NCBI RefSeq assembly: GCF_016755875.1
Contig: NZ_BNED01000005.1
Span: 3,327,001 to 3,391,000, forward strand
Direction: 5' to 3'
Source: Streptomyces spororaveus
Lineage (GTDB): Bacteria; Actinomycetota; Actinomycetes; Streptomycetales; Streptomycetaceae
Length of the DNA: 64,000 nt
The position numbers were made by a program, and so were the translations under genes. The notes below the pieces were generated by a model. It saw only the letters and a program-made list of their open reading frames with translations, was not told the DNA's origin and made no database searches. Positions 37,672 through 46,447 of the stretch are shown here, in pieces. Position 1 is the stretch's first letter; every line of letters begins with the position of its first letter.

Positions 37672-38988
37672 TCAGAGGTTCTCCAGCATCTCGGTGACCA
37701 GGGCGGCGATCGGGGAGCGTTCCGAGCGCGTCAGCGTGATGTGGGCGAAGAGCGGGTGGCCCTTCAACTTCTCGACCACGGCGACCACTCCGTCGTACCG
37801 GCCGACCCGGAGGTTGTCCCGCTGGGCGACATCATGGGTCAGAACGACCCGCGAATTGGCTCCAATTCGGGACAGAACGGTCAGCAGGACATTGCGCTCC
37901 AGCGACTGCGCCTCGTCCACGATCACGAAGGCGTCGTGCAGCGAACGGCCGCGGATGTGCGTGAGCGGCAGGACCTCCAGCATCCCGCGGTTCAGCACCT
38001 CCTCGATGACCTCGCGCCCGGCGACCGCCGAGAGGGTGTCGAAGACCGCCTGCGCCCAGGGGCTCATCTTCTCGTTGGCGTCCCCGGGCAGGTAGCCGAG
38101 GTCCTGGCCGCCCACCGCGTACAGCGGCCGGAAGACCATCACCTTCTGGTGCTGCCTGCGCTCCAGGACCGCCTCCAGCCCCGCGCAGAGCGCCAGCGCC
38201 GACTTTCCGGTGCCGGCCCGGCCGCCCATCGAGATGATCCCGATCTCGGGGTCGAGGAGGAGGTCCAGCGCGATGCGCTGCTCGGCACTGCGGCCGTGCA
38301 GCCCGAAGGCCTCGCGGTCACCGCGTACGAGCTTCACGTTGCCGTCCGCCGTGACCCGGCCGAGGGCCTTGCCGCGCTCGGACTGCAGGACCAGTCCGGT
38401 GTGCACGGGCAGCTCCGCGGCCTCCGGCACGTAGAGGCGGTCCTCCGAGTAGAGGAGGTCCACCTGCTCCCCGGAGAGGGCGATCTCGCTCATGCCCGTC
38501 CAGCCGGCGTCGGTGATCGCGAGCTCGGCGCGGTACTCCTCGGCGATCAGCCCCACGGAGGAGGCCTTGATGCGCAGTGGGAGATCCTTCGAGACCACCG
38601 TGACGTCGTAGCCCTCGGCCTGGAGGTTGCGGGCGACCGCGAGGATCCGCGAGTCGTTGTCCCCCAACCTGAAGCCGGCGGGCAGGACGCTCGTGTCGGA
38701 GTGGTTGAGCTCGACGCGCAGGGTGCCGCCCAGATCGCCCAGCGGGATGGGGGCGTCCAGGCGACCGTTGCGAACCCGGAAGTCGTCGAGCAGGCGCAGG
38801 GCCTGGCGCGCGAAGTAGCCGAGTTCGGGATGGTGCCTCTTTGCCTCCAGCTCGGTGATCACCACGATCGGGAGCACGACCTCGTGCTCGTCGAAGCGGG
38901 AGATCGCGTTGGGGTCTGCCAGCAGGACGCTGGTGTCGAGGACGTAGGTCCGCCTGTCTTGCAGGCGGCTCTTTGTGCTGGTCACCAC
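37672..38988 (-). CDS. PhoH-family ATPase with N-terminal PIN domain
   Basis: 438 residues. An N-terminal PIN nuclease-like domain (about 15-150; [15 protein letters not shown] and [20 protein letters not shown]) is followed by a PhoH ATPase domain (about 230-438) with Walker [14 protein letters not shown] and Walker [12 protein letters not shown]. PhoH2-type PIN-PhoH proteins act as RNA helicase/RNases. The GTG-GTG start (38988 or 38985) has no strong ribosome-binding site. No vapB-like antitoxin gene is seen next to it. Confidence 0.94.
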   Translation of the reverse strand: MVTSTKSRLQDRRTYVLDTSVLLADPNAISRFDEHEVVLPIVVITELEAKRHHPELGYFARQALRLLDDFRVRNGRLDAPIPLGDLGGTLRVELNHSDTSVLPAGFRLGDNDSRILAVARNLQAEGYDVTVVSKDLPLRIKASSVGLIAEEYRAELAITDAGWTGMSEIALSGEQVDLLYSEDRLYVPEAAELPVHTGLVLQSERGKALGRVTADGNVKLVRGDREAFGLHGRSAEQRIALDLLLDPEIGIISMGGRAGTGKSALALCAGLEAVLERRQHQKVMVFRPLYAVGGQDLGYLPGDANEKMSPWAQAVFDTLSAVAGREVIEEVLNRGMLEVLPLTHIRGRSLHDAFVIVDEAQSLERNVLLTVLSRIGANSRVVLTHDVAQRDNLRVGRYDGVVAVVEKLKGHPLFAHITLTRSERSPIAALVTEMLENL

Positions 38989-39301
38989 GGAAGGACGTAC
39001 CCCCTCGGAAGAGGTCGGGCCATGAAGACCGGACCGGTCATCGGCACCCATGCCAGGGCCGATTTCCGGCCCTCCACTCCGTCCGTGCGAACCGCACGTG
39101 CGTCCTGGTGCAAAGGGCCTCCCGGGCGGACGACCCCATGCCGTCCGCTGAGACTCGACACCCGTGGATCGGGCATCGACCTGAAAGGGATATTCCCCGA
39201 ACAGGCCAGGCCATGCCATGGCATATGACGGACGCTCGGTGAATCCCTGGTGAAGGCTTCGAGGGGAGGGAGCGGCGGGACCTACCGGTACCCGTGAGGT
39301 G
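38989..39301. other. Intergenic region between phoH-like and isoprenyl transferase genes
   Basis: 313 bp without a gene I can support. It should hold the promoter of the PhoH-type gene. The only striking element is the perfect 12-bp palindrome ATGCCATGGCAT at 39213-39224. Confidence 0.4.
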
Positions 39302-40063
39302 TCAGGTGCCGTAGCGCCGGTGGCGGGCCGCGTAGTCGCGCAGGGCCCGCAGGAAGTCGACCTTGCGGAAGGCCGGCCAGAAGACTTCGCAGAAGTAGTA
39401 CTCGCTGTGGGCGCTCTGCCAGAGCATGAATCCGGACAGCCGCTGCTCGCCGCTGGTGCGGATGACGAGGTCCGGGTCCGGCTGGCCGCGCGTGTAGAGG
39501 TGCTCGGCGATGTGGTCGATGTCGAGGATCTCGGCGAGCTCCTCGAAGGAGGTGCCCTTGCGCGCGTGCTCCAGCAGCAGCGAGCGGACCGCGTCGGCGA
39601 TCTCCTGGCGGCCGCCGTAGCCGACGGCGACGTTGACGAGTATTCCGTCGACGTCGTGGGTCGCCTGCTCGGCCTCCTTGAGCACCGTCTGCGTCCGGGT
39701 GGGCAGGATGTCGAGGTTGCCGACGTGGTGGACGCGCCAGCGGCCGTCCGCGGCGAGGCCCCGCACGGTGTTCTCGATGATGTTGAGCAGCGGGCGGAGC
39801 TCGACCTCGGGCCGGTCCAGGTTGTCGGTGGAGAGCATCCACAGGGTGACGACCTCGACGTCCGTCTCGGTGCACCAGCCCAGCATCTCGGAGATCTTGT
39901 CGGCGCCGGCCTGGTGGCCCTGCTCCGTGGTGCCTCCGGACGCCTTCGCCCAGCGGCGGTTCCCGTCCAGGATGACGCCGATGTGCTTCGGCGCCGCGTC
40001 ATGGTCGAGGCGGCCTTCCACCCGGCGTGCATACAGCCTGTACACCAGGTCGCGCAGCTTCAC
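39302..40063 (-). CDS. uppS: Isoprenyl transferase / undecaprenyl diphosphate synthase type
   Basis: 253 residues. cis-Prenyltransferase motifs are clear: [16 protein letters not shown] with the catalytic Asp (about 34), the [13 protein letters not shown] region, [14 protein letters not shown] and the C-terminal [15 protein letters not shown] and SEYYF. It adds IPP units to make the polyprenyl carrier for cell-wall synthesis. Streptomyces have several paralogues, so exact chain length is not settled. The GTG at 40063 has GGAAG upstream. Confidence 0.94.
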   Translation of the reverse strand: MKLRDLVYRLYARRVEGRLDHDAAPKHIGVILDGNRRWAKASGGTTEQGHQAGADKISEMLGWCTETDVEVVTLWMLSTDNLDRPEVELRPLLNIIENTVRGLAADGRWRVHHVGNLDILPTRTQTVLKEAEQATHDVDGILVNVAVGYGGRQEIADAVRSLLLEHARKGTSFEELAEILDIDHIAEHLYTRGQPDPDLVIRTSGEQRLSGFMLWQSAHSEYYFCEVFWPAFRKVDFLRALRDYAARHRRYGT

Positions 40064-40192
40064 GATCTTCCAGCCCCTCCGTGCCTTGCCCCCGTGCGAA
40101 ATGCGGTCCCTCCCCCGAGTCCGCCACATTACTGCGCGCCGGGATCGGGTACCCAACTCGGTCTGTCACAAGTCCGTGATAGGGAGGACAAC

Positions 40193-41230
40193 GTGACTGA
40201 TACCAATCCCTATCGGGCAGAGCCCTCGCGCTACGACTCCATGGAGTACCGGCGCACCGGCCACAGCGGCCTCAAGCTCCCCGCCATCTCCCTCGGCCTC
40301 TGGCACAACTTCGGCGACGACAGGTCGCTGGAGTCCCAGCGGGCGATCCTCCGCCGGGCGTTCGACCTCGGCATCACCCACTTCGACCTGGCGAACAACT
40401 ACGGCCCGCCGCCCGGCTCGGCCGAGCTGAATTTCGGCAAGATCTTTTCGCAGGACTTCGCGTCCTACCGAGACGAGCTGATCCTTTCGACCAAGGCCGG
40501 CTACCTGATGCACCCCGGGCCGTACGGCGAGTGGGGCAGCCGGAAGTACCTGCTCAGCTCGCTCGACGCGTCGCTGAAGCGGATGGGTGTGGACTACGTC
40601 GACATCTTCTACTCCCACCGCTTCGACCCGGAGACCCCGCTGGAGGAGACCATGGGCGCCCTCGCGTCCGCGGTCCAGCAGGGCAAGGCGCTGTACGTGG
40701 GCGTCTCCTCCTACACGGCGGAGCAGACGGCCGAGGCCGTGCGGATCCTGCGCGGGATGGGCGTGCGCCCGCTCATCCACCAGCCCTCCTACTCCATGAT
40801 CAACCGCTGGACGGAGGAGGACGGGCTGCTGGACACCCTGGAGGACGCCGGCATGGGCTGCATCTCCTTCGCGCCGCTCGCGCAGGGCATGCTGACGGGC
40901 AAGTACCTGAAGGGCATCCCGGCGGACTCGCGCGCCGCGCAGGGCAAGTCGCTGAACCCGGACCTGCTCTCGGACGAGGTGCTGCGCCGGCTGACCGGTC
41001 TGAACGGGATCGCGGCCCGCCGCGGGCAGTCACTCGCCCAGCTGGCGCTCAAGTGGGTGCTCCGCGACGACCGGATGACCTCGGCACTGATCGGTGCGTC
41101 GAGCGTGCCGCAGCTGGAGGAGAACGTGGCCGCGCTGGCGTCCGCGCCGCTCGGAGAGGACGAGTTGAAGGAGATCGACTCCCTCGCCGTCTCCACCCCC
41201 GGCACCAACATCTGGGCCCAACGCGGCTGA
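40193..41230 (+). CDS. Aldo/keto reductase, YghZ/L-glyceraldehyde 3-phosphate reductase-like
   Basis: 345 residues. An AKR TIM-barrel with the catalytic tetrad visible: Asp and Tyr in HFDLANNYGPPPGSAE, Lys in LSTKAGYL and His in FYSHRFDPETP. The NADP-binding C-terminus reads ALIGASSVPQLEENVAAL. The N-terminal length and PPGSAE insertion fit the AKR14 (YghZ) group, which detoxifies aldehydes such as methylglyoxal and reduces L-G3P. The GTG start has an excellent AGGGAGG. Confidence 0.93.
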   Translation: MTDTNPYRAEPSRYDSMEYRRTGHSGLKLPAISLGLWHNFGDDRSLESQRAILRRAFDLGITHFDLANNYGPPPGSAELNFGKIFSQDFASYRDELILSTKAGYLMHPGPYGEWGSRKYLLSSLDASLKRMGVDYVDIFYSHRFDPETPLEETMGALASAVQQGKALYVGVSSYTAEQTAEAVRILRGMGVRPLIHQPSYSMINRWTEEDGLLDTLEDAGMGCISFAPLAQGMLTGKYLKGIPADSRAAQGKSLNPDLLSDEVLRRLTGLNGIAARRGQSLAQLALKWVLRDDRMTSALIGASSVPQLEENVAALASAPLGEDELKEIDSLAVSTPGTNIWAQRG

Positions 41231-41278
41231 CCTGCGCATTTACCGCGCAGCACGGCCGAGGGGGCGGAAAACAAAAAA

Positions 41279-41313
41279 CGGGCCGGTCCGTGGGGGGGAT
41301 ACGGACCGGCCCG
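41279..41313. terminator. Hairpin terminator between convergent genes
   Basis: Perfect 13-bp arms at 41279-41291 and 41301-41313, loop rich in G. AAAACAAAAAAC precedes it, so the transcript from the right ends in a T-rich tract. Confidence 0.85.
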
Positions 41314-41372
41314 AGGGGGGGGTTCCACCATAACCCTTCGTAAAGCATGCTGCGTGCATTGGCGCGTGATGA

Positions 41373-42170
41373 TTACGCTCCGAAACCACCCAGCAGCACT
41401 CCGGAGAGTGCTCCGGCCGCCATGAAGGGGCCGAACGCGTAGCCCTGATTGCGCTTGTCGGGGGCTCGGAGCAGCAGGGCCAGCCCGTACAGGGCCCCGT
41501 AGAGCAGGCCGAGGAAGGCCCCCGCGGCCCATACCCCCCACCCGTACCACCCAAGAGCGACCCCCAGCGAGAGCGCCAGCTTGACGTCCCCGAAGCCCAT
41601 GCCCGCCGGGTTGATCAGATGGAGCAGCAGGTACGCCCCCGCGAGCGCGCCGCCGCCCAGCAGCGCCAGCCGCCAGTCGCCTCCGGCGCGGGGCAGGAGG
41701 GCGGCCGTACCGAGCCCGGCGGCGACCGCGGCGGCGAGCGGCAGGGTCAGCACGTCCGGCAGCCGGTGCACGGCGCGGTCCACGAGCGAGAGCAGAACGG
41801 CCACCGGCGCGAGGCCCACGTAGGCGGCCAGCTCGGGCCGCACCCCGACGGCGGCCGCGAGCAGGGCGCAGAGCGCCCCGACGAGGACGGCGAGGGGGAC
41901 GGCGCGCCTCCCGTAGGCGTGCGGCGCCGCGGACCTGGGGGGCCGACCGGCCGGGCCCCGGCCCCGGCCCTGGCCCCGGCCCTGCACGACAGCCTCCGCG
42001 GGAACGCGGCAGCGGGCAGGCCCCAGCCAGCCGCGCACCCGGTGACCCCGCGGGCAGCGGTCGCGCCACGGCTCCCCCGGCTCGACGGAGAGGCGGTAGG
42101 CGGCACGCGGCAGCAGCCATCCCGCGGTGGCGCCGTAGCCGGCGGCGAGCACGATCAAGACGGCACCCAT
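41373..42170 (-). CDS. Prepilin peptidase (A24 family)
   Basis: 265 residues with about seven membrane segments. The catalytic aspartates are in SLVDRAVHRLPDVLTLPL and GMGFGDVKLALSLG, the GxGD-type signature of type IV prepilin peptidases. The N-terminal methyltransferase cysteine motif is reduced (CPRGH and ARC remain), and a Gly/Arg-rich loop replaces the rest. It is the only such peptidase in the window and should process Flp and TadE pilins encoded at 54-59 kb. The start has TACCGT six bases upstream and no ribosome-binding site. Confidence 0.92.
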   Translation of the reverse strand: MGAVLIVLAAGYGATAGWLLPRAAYRLSVEPGEPWRDRCPRGHRVRGWLGPARCRVPAEAVVQGRGQGRGRGPAGRPPRSAAPHAYGRRAVPLAVLVGALCALLAAAVGVRPELAAYVGLAPVAVLLSLVDRAVHRLPDVLTLPLAAAVAAGLGTAALLPRAGGDWRLALLGGGALAGAYLLLHLINPAGMGFGDVKLALSLGVALGWYGWGVWAAGAFLGLLYGALYGLALLLRAPDKRNQGYAFGPFMAAGALSGVLLGGFGA

Positions 42171-42176
42171 GCGGCG

Positions 42177-42182
42177 ACGGTA
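42177..42182 (-). promoter_or_regulatory. -10 box of the prepilin peptidase gene
   Basis: TACCGT on the minus strand is followed by six bases and the ATG at 42170, the leaderless spacing. Confidence 0.45.
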
Positions 42183-42248
42183 GCGCCCGGGGAACGGTGG
42201 AAGGGCGGGCAGGCGGGACTTCGCGGACCCGGCCTTAGGCTGGCCGGC

Positions 42249-42617
42249 ATGGCGAACTGGCAGGACGGCCCCGGCACACTGCACGTCGGCTCGCACCGCA
42301 TCCCCCTGGAGGTCGCCGCGTCCTACCGGGCCCGCACCCGGGGCCTGCTCGGGCGGGACGGGATCGACGGCGCGATGCTGCTGACCCCCGCGGCGAGCGT
42401 GCACACCTTCCGGATGCGGTTCGCGATCGACGTGGCGTACCTCGACCGCGACCTCGGCGTGCTCGCCGTGGTCACCATGGCGCCGGGCCGGCTCGGGCTG
42501 CCCCGGCTGCGCTCCCGGCACGTCCTGGAGTCGGCGGCCGGAGCCATGGCGGGCTGGGGCCTGCGAGCCGGAACCGTCATCAACGTGGACGTACCCGGGC
42601 GTCTCACTCGCCGCTAG
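42249..42617 (+). CDS. DUF192 family protein
   Basis: 122 residues. The DUF192 core is evident: ARTRGLLGRDGIDGAMLLTP, HTFRMRFAIDVAYLDRDLGV and the Gly-rich LRAGTVINVDV end. Members are small beta-barrel proteins of unknown function, in bacteria and archaea often exported; this one lacks a signal peptide. It is divergent from the prepilin peptidase gene with 78 bp between, a linkage that may point to pilus biogenesis. TAGGCT lies seven bases before the ATG. Confidence 0.9.
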   Translation: MANWQDGPGTLHVGSHRIPLEVAASYRARTRGLLGRDGIDGAMLLTPAASVHTFRMRFAIDVAYLDRDLGVLAVVTMAPGRLGLPRLRSRHVLESAAGAMAGWGLRAGTVINVDVPGRLTRR

Positions 42618-42676
42618 GCGAGGCCCTCCGCTGGCAGTAGGTTGGGGCGGTTGAGCTGGGGCATCAGGGGAGCGGC

Positions 42677-43294
42677 ATGACGGAGAACGCGCGGATCAAG
42701 GCGCTGGAGCAGATCATGCCGGCGACGCACGGCGCCGACGAGGACATCGACTGGCCGGCGGTGGAGGCCGTCTGGGGGACCCGGTTCCCGGCCGACTTCA
42801 TCGCGTTCATGGGCCGCTTCGGCGCGGGCTCCATCAACGGCGAGGCCAGCATCCTGCTCCCGCTGCCCAAGCCCGGACTCCAGTGGGACCCGGCCGGGAT
42901 GACCGAGGAGACCGAGAACGCCCGCCAGACCTGGGAGGCGGAGGGCGGCCGCTCCGCCTTCGACGTGGACCCCGAGTCGATCATCGCCTGGGGCGTCACG
43001 GGCGGCTCGGACATCCTGTGCTGGCTCACCTCCGACCCCGACCCGGACCGGTGGCCGGTCCTGGTCTGCGGGCGGCACACCGCCGACTCGTTCGCGGTGT
43101 ATCCGTACGGCATGGCCGAGTTCCTCTACCGGCTGTGCTCCGACGAGTTCGACGTGAGCCCCGTCAGCATCACCTTCTGGGACGGCGGCCACCTCAGCTT
43201 CGTGCACTGGCGCAAGGCCCAGCGGCGCTGGCAGGAGGGCCGCAACCCGGAGACGGGCGAGCCCGACCCGTACGCGGGCGAGTTCGCCGACTAG
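42677..43294 (+). CDS. SMI1/KNR4 (SUKH) family protein
   Basis: 205 residues. The SUKH fold is suggested by DIDWPAVEAVWGTRFPADFI, GRFGAGSINGEASILLPLP and the acidic strand PESIIAWGVTGGSDILCWLT. The family is rich in immunity proteins of polymorphic toxins, but no toxin gene is adjacent, so it may be an orphan immunity protein or a house-keeping relative. Good GGGGAG ribosome-binding site. Confidence 0.85.
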   Translation: MTENARIKALEQIMPATHGADEDIDWPAVEAVWGTRFPADFIAFMGRFGAGSINGEASILLPLPKPGLQWDPAGMTEETENARQTWEAEGGRSAFDVDPESIIAWGVTGGSDILCWLTSDPDPDRWPVLVCGRHTADSFAVYPYGMAEFLYRLCSDEFDVSPVSITFWDGGHLSFVHWRKAQRRWQEGRNPETGEPDPYAGEFAD

Positions 43295-43620
43295 GCCGCG
43301 TCCGCGCCTGCGTCTGCGTCCGCGCCCTCTCTCCCGCCCTCACCCTCGCCCGAAGAACACGTAGAGCCCCGAGAGCCCGTTCCGATTCCGGAAACGGGCT
43401 TTTCGGCATGTCTACGCGCGTCCGCCGGATGGATCGCATATCGGAAAACACCATAAAGAAAAGGCCCACTTGGAGCATTGACCACAAGTGCGCCCCCAAT
43501 GCAATCAACCACCCCTCCCTCAGGAGAGAATTCCGGCCAACGGGCCATCGAGGGACACCCCAGCCCGGAGCAACCCATAAGTAATATCCGGATCCAAAAG
43601 AAAATCAGGGGAATACACCC
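43295..43620 (+). other. Intergenic region with A/T-rich promoter-side block
   Basis: 326 bp. The left part carries the terminator at 43374-43403. The right part (about 43430-43620) is clearly more A/T rich than anything nearby and ends with GGGGAATACACCC before the lipoprotein start. I see no gene here. Confidence 0.6.
43374..43403 (+). terminator. Intrinsic terminator with T-run
   Basis: AGCCCGTTCCG (43374-43384) pairs with CGGAAACGGGCT (43389-43400, one bulged A) and is followed by TTTT, a rare classical terminator for this genome, 80 bp after the SUKH gene. Confidence 0.75.
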
Positions 43621-44907
43621 GTGCGACGAAGAATTTCCGGCACGGCCGCCACCACGGCCGTGCTCGGTCTGCTGATACCTCTGGCCGGATGTGGTGGCTC
43701 CGGAGACAGCGCAGGTGACAGCGGTACGCTGCATCTGGTCGCCGCCGAATACGGCGACAGCCCCGCCACCAGTTCCAAGCCCTACTGGGAGAAGATGGCG
43801 GCCGATTTCACCGAGGCGAACCCGGGAATCAAGCTCGACGTCAAGCTCCTGCCGTGGGCCGACATCGACCGCGAGGTCTCCCGTATGGTCAAGGCCGGCA
43901 AGGCGCCGGACGTGGCGTTGATGGGGTCCTACTCGGACTTCGCGGCCCAGGGGAAGCTGTATCCCGCGGACGAACTTCTCTCGGTCACCGCCGAGGCGAA
44001 TTTCCTCCAGCCGCTCGCCGATGCGGGCTCCGTCGGGAACACCCTCTACGGCCTGCCCTTCGTGGCCAGCAGCCGGCTCCTCTTCTACAACGAGGCGCTC
44101 TTCGCCAAGGCCGGAATCAGGGACGCCCCGAAGACCTGGGCCGACCTCAAGAACGACGCCAAGGCACTCAAGGACAAGGGCGTGAAGTACCCCTACGCCC
44201 TGCCGCTCGGCCCGGAGGAGGCGCACGCCGAGGCGCTGATCTGGGAACTGAGCAACGGCGGCGGCTACGCCGACAGCAGCGGCAACTACAACCTGGCCTC
44301 CGATCAGAACATCGACACCTGGGACTGGGTCAAGCGGGAGATGGTCGGCCCCGGGCTCACCGGTCCGACCCCGCCGTCCCAGCTGAACCGCGCCGACGCC
44401 TACGCCGCCTTCCTGCGCGGCGAGGTCGGCATGGTCAACGGCTATCCCTCGCTCGCCCACGAGGCGCGCGCCAGGGGCATCGGCGTGACGACGACGTCCA
44501 TGCCCGTCTCGGACAACCTCGGCACCGGGGTGCCGCCGCCCACCGTCGGTGTCGCCGACTGGATGATGGCCTTCAAGCAGAACGGCAAGCGCGCGGAGAT
44601 CTCCAAGTTCCTGGAGTTCATCTACCAGGACGAGAACCTGTCGGCCTTCGCCGACCGCTACCACCTGCTGCCGTCCACCGTCACGGCCTCGCGCACCCCG
44701 TCCGGGGGCGGCCTGGACAAGAACGACACGCAGTTCCTCAACGCGCTGCGCGGCGCACAGCTCTACCCGGTCAACGACCCGTCCTGGCTGTCGGTCAGCG
44801 ACACCATCAAGCGCAACATCGGACGGGCCGTGGAACCGACCGGCAGCCCGAAGGGCGTGCTGGAGGACATCGCCCAACAGGCCTCCCGGGCCGCGAAGAA
44901 GCACTGA
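43621..44907 (+). CDS. Extracellular solute-binding lipoprotein (sugar ABC type)
   Basis: 428 residues. A lipoprotein signal ends in the lipobox LIPLAGC (Cys at about 24). The mature part is a family 1 solute-binding protein: AAEYGDSPATSSKPYWEKMA, DFTEANPGIKLDVKLLPWAD, then GLPFVASSRLLFYNEALFAKAG. It should bind a sugar or oligosaccharide on the outer membrane face. No permease or ATPase genes flank it, so it is an orphan that must use a transporter encoded elsewhere, perhaps with the shared ATPase MsiK. The GTG start has AGGGGAA upstream. Confidence 0.92.
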   Translation: MRRRISGTAATTAVLGLLIPLAGCGGSGDSAGDSGTLHLVAAEYGDSPATSSKPYWEKMAADFTEANPGIKLDVKLLPWADIDREVSRMVKAGKAPDVALMGSYSDFAAQGKLYPADELLSVTAEANFLQPLADAGSVGNTLYGLPFVASSRLLFYNEALFAKAGIRDAPKTWADLKNDAKALKDKGVKYPYALPLGPEEAHAEALIWELSNGGGYADSSGNYNLASDQNIDTWDWVKREMVGPGLTGPTPPSQLNRADAYAAFLRGEVGMVNGYPSLAHEARARGIGVTTTSMPVSDNLGTGVPPPTVGVADWMMAFKQNGKRAEISKFLEFIYQDENLSAFADRYHLLPSTVTASRTPSGGGLDKNDTQFLNALRGAQLYPVNDPSWLSVSDTIKRNIGRAVEPTGSPKGVLEDIAQQASRAAKKH

Positions 44908-45072
44908 GAAGTGCATTGAGAAGTTTCCCGACACGGGACCTTCGACCCATGCCGCAGACCACCCCGTGCGGCACCATGGCCCCTACGGCACTTGATCCAA
45001 GGCCGCGGCCCAGTCGCCCGACGGGCACCCACAAGGTGCACGGGGCGGCCGGCCTCCACCCGGTACGGACCC

Positions 45073-45696
45073 TCAGCGCCGCGGCCCGTGTTCCGAGGCG
45101 AACGCCGTCCGGTACTGCTCGCAGCTGGAGTCCCAGCGCAGCGTCCCGCCGAGCGTTCCGTAGCCCGAGCGCGTGACCGACCACTCCACCGTGTACTCCC
45201 CGGTGTCGCACGCGATCCGCCGGGCGCCCGCGACCTTCTCCCGCCCGGTCGGCGGCTTCCCGGTCAGCTCCCTGCGCACCTCCGCCACCTTGGCCCGGTC
45301 CGCGGAGCGCAGTACGGCGTGCACGACGATCGGGTGCTCGCCCTCCTTGACCGTCACCGCCCTCTTCACCACCGTCGAGTCCGACACCGACCAGGCGAAC
45401 TCGTACCCGGGCAGCCACGCCAGGGTCTTGGGGTCGCCGACCCGGCGCTCGTAGTCCGGTGCGCCCGAGGGGCCGGGGCGGGTGACCGTCCTGTACTGGA
45501 CCCCGGGATGGAAGCGGAACTGCGCCTCCACCTTGTGCATCTCGTCCTTGGTCCACACCGACTTCATGGTCTTCTCGCCGCCTGCCGGGTCCTGGAGGTA
45601 CTTTCCCTCCGCGGCGGTGGCGGCCTGGCCCAGGAGCGGCGCGAGGGCGGCGGAGGCGGCGGCGAGGGCGAGAGCGGCGATGCGGGTGCGCTTCAT
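45073..45696 (-). CDS. Secreted hypothetical protein
   Basis: 207 residues. A signal peptide (MKRTRIAALALAAASAALAP, cleavage after TAA or so at about 29) is followed by a mature domain without a recognised family. Two cysteines (IACDTGEY and SSCEQYR) near the C-terminus probably form a disulfide. Good G/C third positions support coding. The ribosome-binding site is weak. No functional neighbours. Confidence 0.72.
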   Translation of the reverse strand: MKRTRIAALALAAASAALAPLLGQAATAAEGKYLQDPAGGEKTMKSVWTKDEMHKVEAQFRFHPGVQYRTVTRPGPSGAPDYERRVGDPKTLAWLPGYEFAWSVSDSTVVKRAVTVKEGEHPIVVHAVLRSADRAKVAEVRRELTGKPPTGREKVAGARRIACDTGEYTVEWSVTRSGYGTLGGTLRWDSSCEQYRTAFASEHGPRR

Positions 45697-45784
45697 GCAC
45701 GGACCAACGGGACCCCCCGGCGGGCCGGAACGACGCCGGGCGCGCTTTCACCCGTACGGGAGCGTCCGGTTCGGGCAGCCGTGA

Positions 45785-46024
45785 GATGGCGGATGGTCAA
45801 CTCCCCTTCCCCGTCCGGAGCGAGAAGGCGACAGCCGTGACCGGGGATCCCACCGCTTCGGGTTCGGCTTCTCGCAGCAGCCGGCGGTGGTGGGTCCCGG
45901 GGCCTTCGGGCACTCGGGTGCCGCGGGCGCCCCGGGCTTCGCCGACCCGGTCACGGGCATCGCGTACGGCTGCACGCGGCGCCGCGTCGAGCCGGCGCCC
46001 GTCCGGGAGCCGGCTCAGGCCTGA
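45785..46024 (+). pseudogene. 3' remnant of a serine hydrolase (beta-lactamase-related) gene
   Basis: The frame from 45851 to the TGA at 46022-46024 reads HRFGFGF, then GPGAFGHSGAAGAPGFADP and VTGIAYG. This matches the C-terminal FGH-x-GAGG-x-x-GFADP-x-x-x-x-x-x-GY pattern of class C beta-lactamase-like serine hydrolases and esterases. No start or catalytic SxxK part is present upstream; the frame is closed by a stop at 45782. The remnant overlaps the convergent SnoaL-like gene by ten bases. Upstream sequence to 45697 shows nothing else. Confidence 0.55.
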
Positions 46025-46344
46025 CCGGTCTCGAAGCGGCTGATCCGGCCGCCACCGGGGGCGATGACGAAGCGCCAGGTGGTGCGCATCTCGCCCCAGG
46101 TGTCGTTGCGGTAGGTGACGAGCAGGGTGCGGCCGCCGTCGGACTCGGACTGGACGTCCATGTGGCCGCCCGAATCGAAGATCTCCCGGTCGATCCAGTC
46201 GTGCAGATCGCGGTCGGAGCCGTCGTCGGACATGGTCGCGTCGGCGGTGAGGACCGCGAGGAAGGCGTCCTTGTCGTGCGCGTTGACGGCGGCGACGAGG
46301 GCGCCGACCACCGGGTCGGACAGTCTGGCGGGGGCGATGGCCAC
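46015..46344 (-). CDS. SnoaL/NTF2-like protein
   Basis: 109 residues, one NTF2-like cone: DPVVGALVAAVNAHDKDAFL, FLAVLTADATMSDDG, DLHDWIDREIFDSGG and a beta-rich C-terminus (TLLVTYRNDTWGEMRTTWRF). Members bind small ligands or catalyse varied reactions; function cannot be assigned. The GTG start has AGGAGG upstream. Confidence 0.85.
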   Translation of the reverse strand: MAIAPARLSDPVVGALVAAVNAHDKDAFLAVLTADATMSDDGSDRDLHDWIDREIFDSGGHMDVQSESDGGRTLLVTYRNDTWGEMRTTWRFVIAPGGGRISRFETGQA

Positions 46345-46447
46345 AGGAGCCTCCTGATCGGGCGTACGTTCGTCCGTGCCCGACCAGGGAACAACGCGGG
46401 CGGGTCCGCGTCGTCGACCGTCACCCGTTCGCCGGGCGGACGGCGTG

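Noticed and set aside
37672-38988. Toxin-antitoxin pair based on the PIN domain
   Set aside because: The PIN domain is fused to a PhoH ATPase, and no small antitoxin gene with coding signals lies upstream.
44908-45072. Small gene between the sugar-binding lipoprotein and the secreted protein
   Set aside because: Open frames here are short, without a ribosome-binding site or recognisable sequence; only a GAGAAGT direct repeat was seen.
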